Positions 28,705 through 37,486 of a stretch of DNA of 64,000 bases are shown here, piece by piece. The notes beneath the pieces are model-generated. The model searched no databases. It saw only the letters and a list, made by a program, of their open reading frames with translations, and was not told where the DNA came from. The DNA comes from Vreelandella neptunia. Lineage in GTDB: Bacteria > Pseudomonadota > Gammaproteobacteria > Pseudomonadales > Halomonadaceae. The position numbers and the translations under genes were made by a program. Within the stretch, counting starts at the first letter, position 1, and every line of letters starts with the position of its first letter. The DNA is taken from NCBI RefSeq assembly GCF_022489065.1, contig NZ_JAKVTW010000016.1:55896-119895 (forward strand). The letters are read 5' to 3'.

Positions 28705-29466
28705 TTAAACCCGAGGCGGTTGGGCATCGAGCTTTTGACCGCTGGTGCCTGTGCTATCAGGGCCCATTAGCCAAAGGTAAGTGGGCATAATGTCTTCTGG
28801 TGTACGTAGCGTGAAGGGGTCTTCGCCCGGAAACGCCGTACGCCGCATTTGAGTGCGTGTGGCACCCGGGTTAAGCGAATTAACACGAATATTGGACTGA
28901 TTGTTCAATTCATCGGCGAGTACGTCGACAAAACCTTCAGTGGCAAATTTAGAAACGGAATAGGCCCCCCAGTAAGCACGCCCTTTCCGCCCAACGCTGG
29001 ATGAGGTGAAGATAATGGAGGCATCTTCAGACTGTTGCATCAGGGGTAACAGTGCTTGAGTCATCCAGATAGGGCCATTGATATTAACCTGCATCACTTG
29101 TTGCCAAAGTTCAGGATTGTATTGCTCAAATGGCGTGATCCGGCCTAGCAGCCCCGCGTTATGTAACAGACCATCTAAGCGACCAAACTCTTTGTCCAGC
29201 GTTTCGGCCATATCATGAAAATCTTTTAGCGTGGCGCCTTCAAAATTAAGCGGAAAAATAGCTGGCTGAGGGCCACCCGCCGCTTCGATTTCATCGTAGA
29301 CACGCTCTAATTTGGCGATGGTGCGCCCCAATAGAATCACGGTGGCACCGTGTTGGGCATAGCTTAACGCTGCCGCACGGCCAATCCCGTCTCCTGCGCC
29401 GGTTACCAACACGATGCGATTTTCCAATAGGTTGGGCGCTGGTTGATAGTCGATCTTGCAGCTCAT
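28705..29466 (-). CDS. yciK: YciK-type short-chain dehydrogenase
   Basis: A 253-residue NAD(P)-dependent oxidoreductase of the classical SDR family. The nucleotide-binding loop VLVTGAGDGIGRAAALSYA (about 18-36), HNAGLLG, and the catalytic Ser-Tyr-Lys (TSSSVGRKGRAYWGAYSVSK, about 140-160) are all present. The start at 29466 (MSCKIDYQPAPNLLENR) fits the family; the ORF from 29484 adds six residues. The substrate of YciK is unknown. The gene is convergent with mupP, the order ubiG-mupP-yciK being that of Pseudomonas. Confidence 0.9.
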   Translation of the reverse strand: MSCKIDYQPAPNLLENRIVLVTGAGDGIGRAAALSYAQHGATVILLGRTIAKLERVYDEIEAAGGPQPAIFPLNFEGATLKDFHDMAETLDKEFGRLDGLLHNAGLLGRITPFEQYNPELWQQVMQVNINGPIWMTQALLPLMQQSEDASIIFTSSSVGRKGRAYWGAYSVSKFATEGFVDVLADELNNQSNIRVNSLNPGATRTQMRRTAFPGEDPFTLRTPEDIMPTYLWLMGPDSTGTSGQKLDAQPPRV

Positions 29467-29501
29467 GCTGATTCCCTGAAGCAAAAATAGATCAAAAAAT
29501 A

Positions 29502-30299
29502 TTAACCCGCTGACTGACGTAAAAAGTCATTGGCTAGACCCGCGGCACTGCTTTGTGGGTAGTCGTCGCGCACTTGCTCAAGTAGTTCGCGGCTGCGCTC
29601 TGCCTCGCCCTTGCGCGCTTTCACCAAGCCTAACTTATAGATCGCATCTGGCACTTTACTGCTGCCGCTATACTCGTCGATGACACGGCTAAACGCTTGG
29701 TCAGCAGAATCCAGCTCACCCTCTGCTGCATAGAGCTCGCCCAGCCAGTAATGACCGTTGGCGGTTAAGCTAGTATCAGGATGCTCGCTAACGAAGGCTT
29801 CAAAAGCCGAGATAGCTTCTTCAAAACGGCGTGCCTGAACATGCGCGAAGGCCGCTTGGTAATCGGCTTGAGCGTCTTCACTGACATTGCGGGTTGAAGG
29901 CGCATTCACGACTTCTTCCGCCGCTTCTGGCTCAACCGGGGGCGTTGACTGCTCGATTTGGGTTGGGCCGCTACTCATTAGCCGATCTTCAATATCGAGA
30001 TACTGCTGCTGCGATTGTCGACGCAGCTGTTCCATCTGGTGGCGTAGCTCTTCAATCTGACCGCGCAACTGCTGGATTTCTTGCTGGTGCTCTTGCACTT
30101 GGTTAAACAGCACCAAATTACCTGTTGAAGCTTCTTGCCGCTGTGTCTGGTCGTAGAAACCACTGCTGCTGGAAGAAGAGTTAAGGTCTTGAACAAGTGG
30201 CTGTTGAGCGACCGCCATTAAGGGCAATACGGACAGCGGGAGCGCTATGGCTCCCGCACCGCACAGCCTCTCAACGTAACGCTTGAGACTGTGATTCAT
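29502..30299 (-). CDS. cpoB: Cell division coordinator CpoB (YbgF)
   Basis: A periplasmic protein of 265 residues that links peptidoglycan synthesis with Tol-Pal-driven outer-membrane constriction during division. A signal peptide (about 1-32, GAIALPLSVLPLMAVAQQ) is followed by a trimerising coiled coil (about 60-105, HQQEIQQLRGQIEELRHQME) and, after a Pro/Glu-rich linker, TPR repeats (about 145-262, AQADYQAAFAHVQARRFEEA and GHYWLGELYAAEGELDSADQ). It is the last gene of the tol-pal block and lies behind a terminator that follows pal, so its expression may be lower or separate. Confidence 0.95.
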   Translation of the reverse strand: MNHSLKRYVERLCGAGAIALPLSVLPLMAVAQQPLVQDLNSSSSSSGFYDQTQRQEASTGNLVLFNQVQEHQQEIQQLRGQIEELRHQMEQLRRQSQQQYLDIEDRLMSSGPTQIEQSTPPVEPEAAEEVVNAPSTRNVSEDAQADYQAAFAHVQARRFEEAISAFEAFVSEHPDTSLTANGHYWLGELYAAEGELDSADQAFSRVIDEYSGSSKVPDAIYKLGLVKARKGEAERSRELLEQVRDDYPQSSAAGLANDFLRQSAG

Positions 30300-30314
30300 G
30301 ATGACTCCGTAGAT

Positions 30315-30340
30315 AAAAACGGCGTGCGGTTAGCACGCCG
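30315..30340 (-). terminator. Rho-independent terminator between pal and cpoB
   Basis: CGGCGTGC at 30320-30327 pairs with GCACGCCG at 30333-30340, loop of five. The minus strand continues TTTTTAT after the stem. It lies between the pal stop and the cpoB start. Confidence 0.8.
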
Positions 30341-30346
30341 CTTTCA

Positions 30347-30373
30347 TCAGTAGTTAAACGCTCAGTAGTTAAA
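30347..30373 (-). repeat. Duplicated last codons and stop of pal
   Basis: On the minus strand TTTAACTACTGA, encoding Phe-Asn-Tyr-stop at the end of pal, is repeated at once downstream of the stop. The two copies are separated by three bases (GCG). The second copy is not translated. A small tandem duplication. Confidence 0.8.
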
Positions 30374-30907
30374 TACGACGCGACGGTTCTGAGAGTAGGC
30401 GCTTTCGTCTTGGCCATTGACGGCCGGACGCTCTTCACCATAACTAACGACACTCATTTGCGAAGAAGAAACGCCCTGAATATTCAGGAAACGCTCTACC
30501 GCTCCGGCACGACGCTCGCCCAGCGCCATGTTGTATTCACGGGTGCCACGTTCGTCTGTGTGTCCGTGAAGAACCACTTGAGCGCTCGGGTTGGCACGTA
30601 AGTAACGCGCATGAGCCATTACCACAGATTCGTACTCGCTTTTGATCGTATCGCGGTCGTAATCGAAATAAATGGTACGTACTTCAGGGATGCGCGAGTC
30701 AGCTTGCTGACCAGAGCCTGAACCTGAGCCAGAAGTAGAACCATACTGACTGCCCGTGCCTGTGCCCGAGGTGCCAGATCCGGTAGTGCTGCCATCCTGG
30801 CTACCGTACGAGTCACCGTCTTGGGTTCCGCCGGTGCTGGAACAGCCAGCGATTACCACGATAGATAGCGCTGCTGCTAATGAGCGAGCCAACGGTTTAA
30901 GTTGCAT
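30362..30907 (-). CDS. pal: Peptidoglycan-associated lipoprotein Pal
   Basis: An outer-membrane lipoprotein of 181 residues that anchors the outer membrane to peptidoglycan and interacts with TolB. The start at 30907 (MQLKPLARSLAAALSI) gives a good lipoprotein signal with lipobox VIAGC; the ORF from 30952 would add 15 residues ahead of it. A Gly/Ser/Thr-rich flexible linker (about 27-70) precedes the OmpA-like domain, with peptidoglycan-binding residues in LHGHTDERGTREYNMALGER and YGEERPAVNGQDESAYSQNR. It follows tolB in the standard tolQRAB-pal order and ends before a terminator. Confidence 0.97.
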   Translation of the reverse strand: MQLKPLARSLAAALSIVVIAGCSSTGGTQDGDSYGSQDGSTTGSGTSGTGTGSQYGSTSGSGSGSGQQADSRIPEVRTIYFDYDRDTIKSEYESVVMAHARYLRANPSAQVVLHGHTDERGTREYNMALGERRAGAVERFLNIQGVSSSQMSVVSYGEERPAVNGQDESAYSQNRRVVFNY

Positions 30908-30961
30908 AATCAGACTCCTTGCCTGAAAACTAAAAATTTCGATGTTAATCAATTGAGTTGA

Positions 30962-32248
30962 TCAATTTAAGAAGGGTGACCAAGCCGGGTCACGTACATC
31001 GCCCTGTGCTGATGGCAGTCTGAATGAAGAGCGACCATCGGCCGAAACAGCACTTAGCACCCCACTGTTACCCTGTTGGGTAGCGAAGATTACCATGGTC
31101 CCGTTCGGCGCAACACTAGGAGATTCATCTCTTGTTGATTCACTTAATACCACTAAGCGATCACCGCTTAGATCTTGCCTTGCAACTTGATAGCCACGGC
31201 TGGAGCGGTGGATCAAGAATATCTGCTCACCATCCGGTGAATAACGCCCGCGAGCATTGTAATTACCCGTAAACGTCATACGCTGGGCTTCACCACCACC
31301 CATTGAGTACTGGTAAAGTTGTGGCCCACCGCTACGGTCAGAGGTAAACAACAAACTGCGACCGTCTGGCGCCCATGCGGGCTCAGTATCAATGCTGTTG
31401 TTATTAGTAATGCGCTCTACCGAACGGTTAGCGACATCCATAATATAGATTTCAGGCTGCCCATCTTTCGACAGTGACATCGCAATACGACGACCGTCCG
31501 GTGACCATGCTGGCGCACCGTTAATACCGTCAAACGACGTTGCTTTTACGCGCTGCCCCGTCGCTACATCTTGAATGTAGATAGCGGGACGCTCAGTTTC
31601 AAAAGAGACATAGGCGAGTTTGGTGCCATCGGGTGACCACGCAGGCGACATAATGGGCTCGTCAGAGGTCAATACCTGCTCACTACGACGACCGTCGGCG
31701 TCGGCTACGTACAAGCCGAACTGCATGTTATCCCCGATACCTTGTGCGGTGACATAAGCAATTTTCGTTGAGAAAGCACCACGAATATCGGTGATCTCTT
31801 CAAAAATTTGATCACTGATGTAGTGAGCGGCGCCGCGTAGGTCATTACCTCTCACTGTCACGGTTTCGCCAATCATCCGGCGCTGACCACTGATATCCAT
31901 CAGTTCAAACTGCAGCTCAAAACCACCATCGGTTTGCGCTGCACTGCCTACGACCAGATAGCGTACGTCTAGAGACCGCCAAGTGCCGAATTGAACATCG
32001 TCCGACTGGCTGGGCTGTTCGAACATAGCACTACGCGCTAGTGGATCAAAAAGGCCACTTCGCTCCAGGTCATCTTGGACAATTTGTGCAACGTCTTCAG
32101 GCATTCCTTCTGAGCCTGCGAACGGAACAACACCAATGGGCAGCGCTTGATCGCTACCACGAGTGATTTCAATCGTTAAGTTGGCACTCGCCATACTGCT
32201 GACCAGCAGCAGTACACAGAACAACCATACTTTGCTCAAACTTTGCAT
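30962..32248 (-). CDS. tolB: Tol-Pal system periplasmic protein TolB
   Basis: A 428-residue periplasmic protein with a signal peptide (about 1-22, [14 protein letters not shown]), an N-terminal alpha/beta domain (about 25-165) and a six-bladed beta-propeller (about 170-425) made of repeats such as [17 protein letters not shown] and [16 protein letters not shown]. It binds Pal and TolA. Its start overlaps the tolA stop by one base (48 kDa class, normal length). Confidence 0.97.
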   Translation of the reverse strand: MQSLSKVWLFCVLLLVSSMASANLTIEITRGSDQALPIGVVPFAGSEGMPEDVAQIVQDDLERSGLFDPLARSAMFEQPSQSDDVQFGTWRSLDVRYLVVGSAAQTDGGFELQFELMDISGQRRMIGETVTVRGNDLRGAAHYISDQIFEEITDIRGAFSTKIAYVTAQGIGDNMQFGLYVADADGRRSEQVLTSDEPIMSPAWSPDGTKLAYVSFETERPAIYIQDVATGQRVKATSFDGINGAPAWSPDGRRIAMSLSKDGQPEIYIMDVANRSVERITNNNSIDTEPAWAPDGRSLLFTSDRSGGPQLYQYSMGGGEAQRMTFTGNYNARGRYSPDGEQIFLIHRSSRGYQVARQDLSGDRLVVLSESTRDESPSVAPNGTMVIFATQQGNSGVLSAVSADGRSSFRLPSAQGDVRDPAWSPFLN

Positions 32249-33414
32249 CAGCGAACATCCCCCGGGGTAAATCGCAGATTAAACTGACGTAAATTACGCT
32301 GCTGATCGGCTGGCAAATCTCTTAATTCACCAAACGGTGCAGCATGTTCCACGGCCTGCATGACAGACCGGTCAAAAGCACTATCGCCGCTGGATGTCAC
32401 GATCGACGTTGCCAGCACTTCTCCTGACGGCCCTAGCCTTACTTGTAGGGTAGCACTCATCGAATCACTTGCACCGGCAGGAATCAACCACGCCTGCTCA
32501 ACAGCGCGACGAACGATATTGATAAAGCTGTTGGCAGCCTGCTCGGCCTGCTGAGCATTCGCCGCGGCTTCTGCTTCACCAGCCAACTGACGCTGCATGG
32601 CCGCCTCTGCGGCTTCCGCGGCTTGGCGTTGTCGCTCTGCTTCGGCTTCCCGGCGCTGCTGCTCTTCCGCTTCTCGTTGGCGTTGAGCTTCGGCCTCTCG
32701 CTCCCGCTGAGCGGCTTCTTCTTCGCGAAGACGCTGCTCTTCTGCTTCACGTTGGCGTTCGGCTTCTGCCTCTTCCTGACGCTGCTGCTCTGCCGCTTCC
32801 CGCTCACGTTCGGCCTCAGCTTCTTCCTGGCGCTGCTGCTCTTCGGCTTCGCGCTGGCGCTCGGCTTCCGCCTCTTCCTGGCGCTGCTGTTCAGCGGCTT
32901 CCTGCTGGCGTCGAGCCTCTTCAACTTCACGCTGACGCGCTGCGGCAGCTTCGGCTTCGGCCTCACGTTCAGCGGCCTCGGCGGCTTGTTGCTCAGCCTG
33001 CTCAGCCGCCTCGGCAGCACGACGCTGCGCCTCAGCTTCCGCCGCCTCACGCGCTGCTTCTAAGGCTTGTGCTTCTTCTGCCTCCGCCACTTGGGCAGCT
33101 TCCTCTGCCGCCTGTTGTTCGGCAGCCGCCTGCTGCTCACTGGCCGATGGTTCGTCGGGCGCTTCAGGCTCAGTTGGGGCTTCCGCCGGCGCATTCATTG
33201 CCGCTTGCTGTTCTGTTGCCTGCTGCGCCTGATCAGTAAATGTTTCCGTACTCACCAAGGTAGCCTGAACGATAGACGAGCTATCAGGCTCTGCCGTTCG
33301 GCTCGGCCAACTAATTAAACTAAACACGACAATGGCGACGTGTACGCCAATCGCTAGAATAGTCGGCCACTTATAGCCGACCTCTTGTGGATCGCGCGGG
33401 GAGTGTACTGCCAT
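32248..33414 (-). CDS. tolA: Cell envelope protein TolA
   Basis: An inner-membrane protein that links the TolQR motor to the outer membrane. One N-terminal membrane helix ([18 protein letters not shown]) is followed by an acidic/Gln region and a very long Ala/Glu/Gln/Arg coiled coil (about 90-280) with imperfect repeats, and then the globular C-terminal domain with [21 protein letters not shown] start at 33414 ([14 protein letters not shown]), leaving a 13-base gap to tolR; an earlier ATG at 33435 overlaps tolR by eight bases and has no better ribosome site. Length is 388 residues, normal for Pseudomonas-type TolA. Confidence 0.93.
   Translation of the reverse strand: MAVHSPRDPQEVGYKWPTILAIGVHVAIVVFSLISWPSRTAEPDSSSIVQATLVSTETFTDQAQQATEQQAAMNAPAEAPTEPEAPDEPSASEQQAAAEQQAAEEAAQVAEAEEAQALEAAREAAEAEAQRRAAEAAEQAEQQAAEAAEREAEAEAAAARQREVEEARRQQEAAEQQRQEEAEAERQREAEEQQRQEEAEAEREREAAEQQRQEEAEAERQREAEEQRLREEEAAQREREAEAQRQREAEEQQRREAEAERQRQAAEAAEAAMQRQLAGEAEAAANAQQAEQAANSFINIVRRAVEQAWLIPAGASDSMSATLQVRLGPSGEVLATSIVTSSGDSAFDRSVMQAVEHAAPFGELRDLPADQQRNLRQFNLRFTPGDVR
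32640..32950 (-). repeat. Imperfect tandem repeats encoding the TolA coiled coil
   Basis: Units resembling [17 protein letters not shown] recur several times in tolA, visible also in DNA as repeated GCTCTTC/CGCTGCTGCTC blocks. Such arrays can change length by slippage. The long open frame on the opposite strand here is an artefact of this composition. Confidence 0.7.
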
Positions 33415-33427
33415 GTTCGCGCTGCCC

Positions 33428-33865
33428 TTACCCATCTTGCGGCGGCTCAGAAAGCAGCCCCACGTTAGCCACTCCGGCGCCTTGTAACGTACTCATCAAG
33501 ACGACGATGTCTCCATAGGCCACACTGCGGTCGCCTCGAACCATCACCGGGGTACCAGGACGCTGCTGTAAGATAGCGACGACGCGCTGTGACATCTCAT
33601 TCAACGATACGGAGGTAGAGTCTTCTCCCAGTGTAATGAAGTAACCTCCATCACGATCAACGGAGATAATAATGGGGTCATTATCGTCCTGACTCTCAAT
33701 CGGCTGAGAAGTTACTTGTGGCAATTCGACCTGCACGCCCTGCGTTAACATTGGCGCAGTAATCATAAAGACAACAAGTAGTACTAGCATGACGTCAATG
33801 AAAGGGACGACGTTAATCTCCCCCATTGGTTTGCTTTTACCACTACGATTGAACGGTCCTTGCAT
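33428..33865 (-). CDS. tolR: Tol-Pal system protein TolR
   Basis: A 145-residue inner-membrane protein of the ExbD/TolR family. Membrane helix INVVPFIDVMLVLLVVFMITAPML (about 17-40) contains the proton-carrying Asp24, and the periplasmic domain follows. With TolQ it forms the ion channel that uses the proton gradient to energise TolA. It is preceded by tolQ (11-base gap) and followed by tolA. Confidence 0.97.
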   Translation of the reverse strand: MQGPFNRSGKSKPMGEINVVPFIDVMLVLLVVFMITAPMLTQGVQVELPQVTSQPIESQDDNDPIIISVDRDGGYFITLGEDSTSVSLNEMSQRVVAILQQRPGTPVMVRGDRSVAYGDIVVLMSTLQGAGVANVGLLSEPPQDG

Positions 33866-33876
33866 GGCTGTCTCCC

Positions 33877-34584
33877 TTAACTCGCGCTCGGCTTGCCATC
33901 ACGACCTTGCAGATTGCGGTGCAGGATAGCGTGGAACTCCTCGGCAAAATCTTCGTATTTGCCAAGTAAGCGAGAAGATGTGTTCGACAAACGGTTATAG
34001 AAAATAACCGCCGGGATAGCCGCAAAAAGACCCATTGCGGTAGCGATAAGCGCTTCAGCGATCCAGGGCGCTACTGTCGCGAGTGTGGCTTGCTGTGTCA
34101 GCGACAGCGCTTGGAACGACCCCATAATGCCCCACACCGTACCGAACAGACCGATATAGGGGCTTGCAGAAGCAACGGTAGCCAGAAACACTAGATGCTG
34201 GGTTAAGCGATCTTCTTCCCGTGACCAAGCGACACGCATGCTACGCTGAACCCCTTCCAAAACGGTGTCCGCATGGCGGGTTTTCGGCATTAAGCGATTA
34301 AATTCCCGGAAGCCTGCTTGAAAGATATGCTCGGCACCATGACGCGGATCGTCAGTGGGGATTTCCCGATAGAGCTCATTTAAGTCGACACCCGACCAAA
34401 AGGACTCCTCAAATTGGTTGTACTCTTGCTTGGCACGGCGCAATGCAATGCTGCGCTGGAAAATCACCACCCAAGAGAGGATCGACCCCACCAACAGTAG
34501 CAACATCACCAGCTGCACCACGGTGCTGGCATTCATTATCAAGTGGGGAATGGACATGGTGTTATCGTTCACAGGTGCCCTCAT
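33877..34584 (-). CDS. tolQ: Tol-Pal system protein TolQ
   Basis: A 235-residue inner-membrane protein of the ExbB/TolQ family, part of the proton-driven motor. Three membrane helices: STVVQLVMLLLLVGSILSWV near the N terminus, then two from about 135 to 190 with LFGTVWGIMGSFQ and the conserved ATVAPWIAEALIATAMGLFAA. The start is uncertain: ATG at 34584 gives about 16 residues before the first helix, as in Pseudomonas; ATG at 34557 is the alternative. Neither has a strong ribosome site. It heads tolQRAB-pal and lies 46 bases after ybgC. Confidence 0.94.
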   Translation of the reverse strand: MRAPVNDNTMSIPHLIMNASTVVQLVMLLLLVGSILSWVVIFQRSIALRRAKQEYNQFEESFWSGVDLNELYREIPTDDPRHGAEHIFQAGFREFNRLMPKTRHADTVLEGVQRSMRVAWSREEDRLTQHLVFLATVASASPYIGLFGTVWGIMGSFQALSLTQQATLATVAPWIAEALIATAMGLFAAIPAVIFYNRLSNTSSRLLGKYEDFAEEFHAILHRNLQGRDGKPSAS

Positions 34585-34630
34585 CAATCTATTAGGGTCG
34601 GTATTGCCGACGCAGTGAATGACCTCTTGG

Positions 34631-35044
34631 TTAAGAGGCCGGTATCAAAATATTCAGCGATGCTGGCCATGCTTTAGGTCGCATACGCTCGACACTCAAG
34701 CAGGCTATCTCGACTGTGGCGGAGCAGAGGAGTTCCTCATCACGCCAAACTTGCTGTTCAAATGTCATTCTACAGCGCCCCATCTCTGTGACATGGGCAC
34801 TGATTTCCAACGCGTCATCCAAACAAGCGGGTTTCGCGTAGTGACAGGCCAAGCGGTATACCACTAGCTGAGTGCCTTCGTCTAGCAGCGTTTGCTGATT
34901 AAGGCCTAATTGGCGTAGCCATTCGCTGCGGGCACGCTCCATAAACTTCAAGTAGTTAACGTAGTAGACAATGCCGCCGGCGTCAGTATCTTCCATATAA
35001 ACGCGCAACGGTAAGCGATACCCTTTTTCTGCAATCGCACTCAA
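34631..35044 (-). CDS. ybgC: Tol-Pal system-associated acyl-CoA thioesterase YbgC
   Basis: A 137-residue hot-dog-fold thioesterase. The signature [20 protein letters not shown] (catalytic Asp near residue 18) is present, with [12 protein letters not shown]. It hydrolyses short acyl-CoA or acyl-ACP and is probably linked to phospholipid metabolism at the envelope. It is coupled to ruvB (four-base overlap of stop and start) and precedes tolQ, the standard order. Confidence 0.96.
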   Translation of the reverse strand: MSAIAEKGYRLPLRVYMEDTDAGGIVYYVNYLKFMERARSEWLRQLGLNQQTLLDEGTQLVVYRLACHYAKPACLDDALEISAHVTEMGRCRMTFEQQVWRDEELLCSATVEIACLSVERMRPKAWPASLNILIPAS

Positions 35045-36078
35045 GGACGGCGCTCCCCTTCCATATCGGTCGCTTGTTCATGGGGCACTCGTTCAAAGTG
35101 CAGCCATGCTTGGCGGGTAACCACACGACCGCGAGGAGTGCGCATAATCAAGCCTTGCTGAATTAGATAGGGCTCGATCACATCTTCAATGGTATCGCGC
35201 TCTTCACTGATGGCCGCCGCGAGTGAATCGATTCCCACTGGCCCACCATCAAATTTATCGATCATCGCCAACAGTAGCCGCCGGTCCATATGATCCAACC
35301 CGTGATGATCCACGTTGAGCATATTCAGTGCGGCATCCGCCATGGCGACATCGACAACGCCGTTACCCTTCATTTCGGCGTAATCACGCACCCGGCGTAA
35401 TAGTCGATTGGCGATACGCGGCGTACCTCTTGAGCGCTTAGCCACTTCAACCGCACCTTCATGGCTGGTTTTAACGCCCATTAAGCGTGCAGACCGCGAA
35501 ACAATTTCGGTCAGCTCTTCAAGGTTATAAAACTCTAGCCGTTGAACGATACCGAACCGGTCGCGCAGTGGCGAGGTTAACAACCCTGCTCGTGTGGTTG
35601 CGCCCACCAGGGTAAAACGGGGCAAATCCAGCTTGATTGAGCGTGCAGCGGGGCCTTCGCCAATCATAATATCCAGCTGAAAATCTTCCATGGCCGGATA
35701 GAGCACTTCTTCGACGACAGGAGAAAGGCGGTGAATTTCATCGATGAATAGTACGTCGCCAGGCTCTAAATTAGTCAGCATGGCCGCGAGATCTCCCGCC
35801 CGTTCCAATACCGGGCCGGAAGTCGATTTCATCCCCACTCCCATCTCGGTCGCAATAATGTGCGCAAGGGTCGTTTTACCTAGCCCTGGAGGGCCAAATA
35901 CCAGGGTGTGATCCAGGCTCTCTTCGCGCAGCCTTGCGGCGCCGATAAAAATTTCCAGCTGTTCACGCACACGGGGCTGGCCAATATAGTCATCCAACCG
36001 CTTAGGGCGAATAGCGTAATCAATGCGCCCCTCTCCCTGTTCAGGTTCAGCGGCGATCAGCCGATCGTGTTCTAGCAT
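35041..36078 (-). CDS. ruvB: Holliday junction branch migration ATPase RuvB
   Basis: A 345-residue AAA+ motor that drives branch migration with RuvA. Walker [21 protein letters not shown], Walker [11 protein letters not shown], sensor 1 GATTRAG and the arginine finger region near TSPLRDRFG are all visible. The C-terminal winged helix has the usual [10 protein letters not shown]. It starts 69 bases after ruvA and overlaps ybgC. Confidence 0.98.
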   Translation of the reverse strand: MLEHDRLIAAEPEQGEGRIDYAIRPKRLDDYIGQPRVREQLEIFIGAARLREESLDHTLVFGPPGLGKTTLAHIIATEMGVGMKSTSGPVLERAGDLAAMLTNLEPGDVLFIDEIHRLSPVVEEVLYPAMEDFQLDIMIGEGPAARSIKLDLPRFTLVGATTRAGLLTSPLRDRFGIVQRLEFYNLEELTEIVSRSARLMGVKTSHEGAVEVAKRSRGTPRIANRLLRRVRDYAEMKGNGVVDVAMADAALNMLNVDHHGLDHMDRRLLLAMIDKFDGGPVGIDSLAAAISEERDTIEDVIEPYLIQQGLIMRTPRGRVVTRQAWLHFERVPHEQATDMEGERRP

Positions 36079-36147
36079 AGGTGCTCTTCTTTATGACGTT
36101 GCAAATGCAGTGTTTAGCCAAATCTAGCGCGGTTAAAAGCCACAAGC

Positions 36148-36756
36148 TTAGCTATTCATACGCTGAGTCAGGGCGGCTTTAATCAAAGCCTCGGTTGATT
36201 GATTGGGGTCGATATCGGCGAGCATTTTCGATGCCTCAGTCAATTTATACCCCAGGCTTACTAATGCGGCTTCTGCATCGGCAAGGCTATCGCGAGCAGA
36301 TGCTCGACCATTAGCGGCCTCAAGAGGTAGTAGCGCATTGCTACCGTCTTCCCACTCAGGGAAACGATCGCGCATTTCAATGATTAGACGCTCAGCCGTT
36401 TTCTTGCCCACCCCAGGCAAGGTGGTCAGTGCTTTGCTATCGTCGTCACGCACGCAGCGCATAAAGGCGTCTTCATCCATCCCTGATAAAATCGCCAACG
36501 CAAGCTTAGGCCCTACACCGTTGACTTTAATCAAGGCTCGAAATAAAGCGCGCTCATGCTCTCTACCAAAACCATACAGTAAATGGGCATCGTCACGAAT
36601 AGTGAGGTGGGTAAACAGAGAAACACTTTCACCAACGGCAGGAAGTGCCACCAGCGTATTCATTGACGTTTCCAGCTCATAACCTACGCCATGAACGTCA
36701 ATCACAATCCAGGGGGGTTGCTTTGCCAGTAACTGGCCACTTAAACGTCCAATCAT
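36148..36756 (-). CDS. ruvA: Holliday junction branch migration protein RuvA
   Basis: A 202-residue protein that binds four-way junctions and loads RuvB. N-terminal OB domain MIGRLSGQLLAKQPPWIVID, central helix-hairpin-helix motifs (VNGVGPKLALAILSG and LPGVGKKTAERLIIEM), then a C-terminal UBA-like domain (about 155-200) that contacts RuvB. It starts ruvAB, with a possible LexA-controlled promoter in the gap to ruvC. Confidence 0.97.
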   Translation of the reverse strand: MIGRLSGQLLAKQPPWIVIDVHGVGYELETSMNTLVALPAVGESVSLFTHLTIRDDAHLLYGFGREHERALFRALIKVNGVGPKLALAILSGMDEDAFMRCVRDDDSKALTTLPGVGKKTAERLIIEMRDRFPEWEDGSNALLPLEAANGRASARDSLADAEAALVSLGYKLTEASKMLADIDPNQSTEALIKAALTQRMNS

Positions 36757-36819
36757 AACGTCGCTCGCGCTGGTGTTAAAAACAGTTGGGTGTAAACACT
36801 ACGGTGAAAACAGTTGTTT

Positions 36820-36849
36820 ACTATAAAGCGACTCTGTACAGGTGACCAG
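36820..36849 (-). promoter_or_regulatory. Predicted promoter of ruvAB with LexA-like box
   Basis: On the minus strand TGGTCA (complement of 36843-36848) and TATAGT (complement of 36820-36825) are 17 bp apart. Across the -35 lies CTGGTCACCTGTACAG (complement of 36834-36849), a CTG-N10-CAG palindrome with one mismatch from CTGT-N8-ACAG. ruvAB is SOS-controlled in E. coli. Confidence 0.5.
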
Positions 36850-36862
36850 TAGTTCGGCTTAT

Positions 36863-37411
36863 TTACAGCCGCCAGCGCCCCGTAGAGCGACGACGCCCCC
36901 GAGATGGTGCGGCTGGCAAGCCATTGCAGCTATAAGCATGCGTTAACGCAATGGCTAACGCATCGGCGGCATCGGCCTGAGGCGTCGCGGATAGTTGCAG
37001 AATAGCCGTCACCATATGCTGCACCTGCTCTTTATCCGCCCCGCCCTGGCCAGTCACCGCTTGCTTGATCTGCCGCGCAGCGTATTCGGCAAGGCTTAAA
37101 CCATGATTCGCCATACATACCAACGCCGCACCACGGGCCTGGCCCAACTTCAATGCTGAATCAGGATTTTTAGCCATAAATACCCGCTCGATGGCCACTT
37201 GAGAGGGGCTATGCAAACCGACAACTTCGCTGAGGCCCGCATAGATTTGCGCCAAGCGCTGCTCTAATGCCCCGTCTGCCGTGCGAATACAGCCACTTGC
37301 CACGTAGGATGTTTTCACACCGACCACGTCGATTACCCCATAACCTGTCACACGCGACCCGGGATCAATGCCCAGGATACGAACAGGGTTGGCAGGCTTT
37401 TTCTCATCCAT
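36863..37411 (-). CDS. ruvC: Crossover junction endodeoxyribonuclease RuvC
   Basis: A 182-residue resolvase that cuts Holliday junctions. The active-site acidic residues are visible: Asp in [17 protein letters not shown] (about 16), Glu in [11 protein letters not shown], and the C-terminal pair in [16 protein letters not shown]. Its C terminus ([12 protein letters not shown]) is basic. It lies 106 bases before ruvA and is separated from aspS by a terminator. In Pseudomonas a yebC/pmpR-type gene lies between aspS and ruvC; none is here. Confidence 0.97.
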   Translation of the reverse strand: MDEKKPANPVRILGIDPGSRVTGYGVIDVVGVKTSYVASGCIRTADGALEQRLAQIYAGLSEVVGLHSPSQVAIERVFMAKNPDSALKLGQARGAALVCMANHGLSLAEYAARQIKQAVTGQGGADKEQVQHMVTAILQLSATPQADAADALAIALTHAYSCNGLPAAPSRGRRRSTGRWRL

Positions 37412-37438
37412 GTCGTCGAAACTCGTTGGGCTTTATAC

Positions 37439-37468
37439 AAAAACACCGACGCCGGGGCGTCGGTGTTA
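37439..37468 (-). terminator. Rho-independent terminator of aspS
   Basis: A perfect 12-bp stem (AACACCGACGCC at 37443-37454 with 37457-37468). The minus strand ends in five T. It lies 18 bases after the aspS stop and makes ruvC start its own unit. Confidence 0.9.
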
Positions 37469-37486
37469 GGCAGCCAAACAACCGGT

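Noticed and set aside
32623..33063. 146-codon plus-strand frame opposite tolA rich in Leu and Phe
   Set aside because: An artefact of the repetitive Glu/Gln/Arg-rich tolA codons read backwards; it looks like a membrane protein only by composition.
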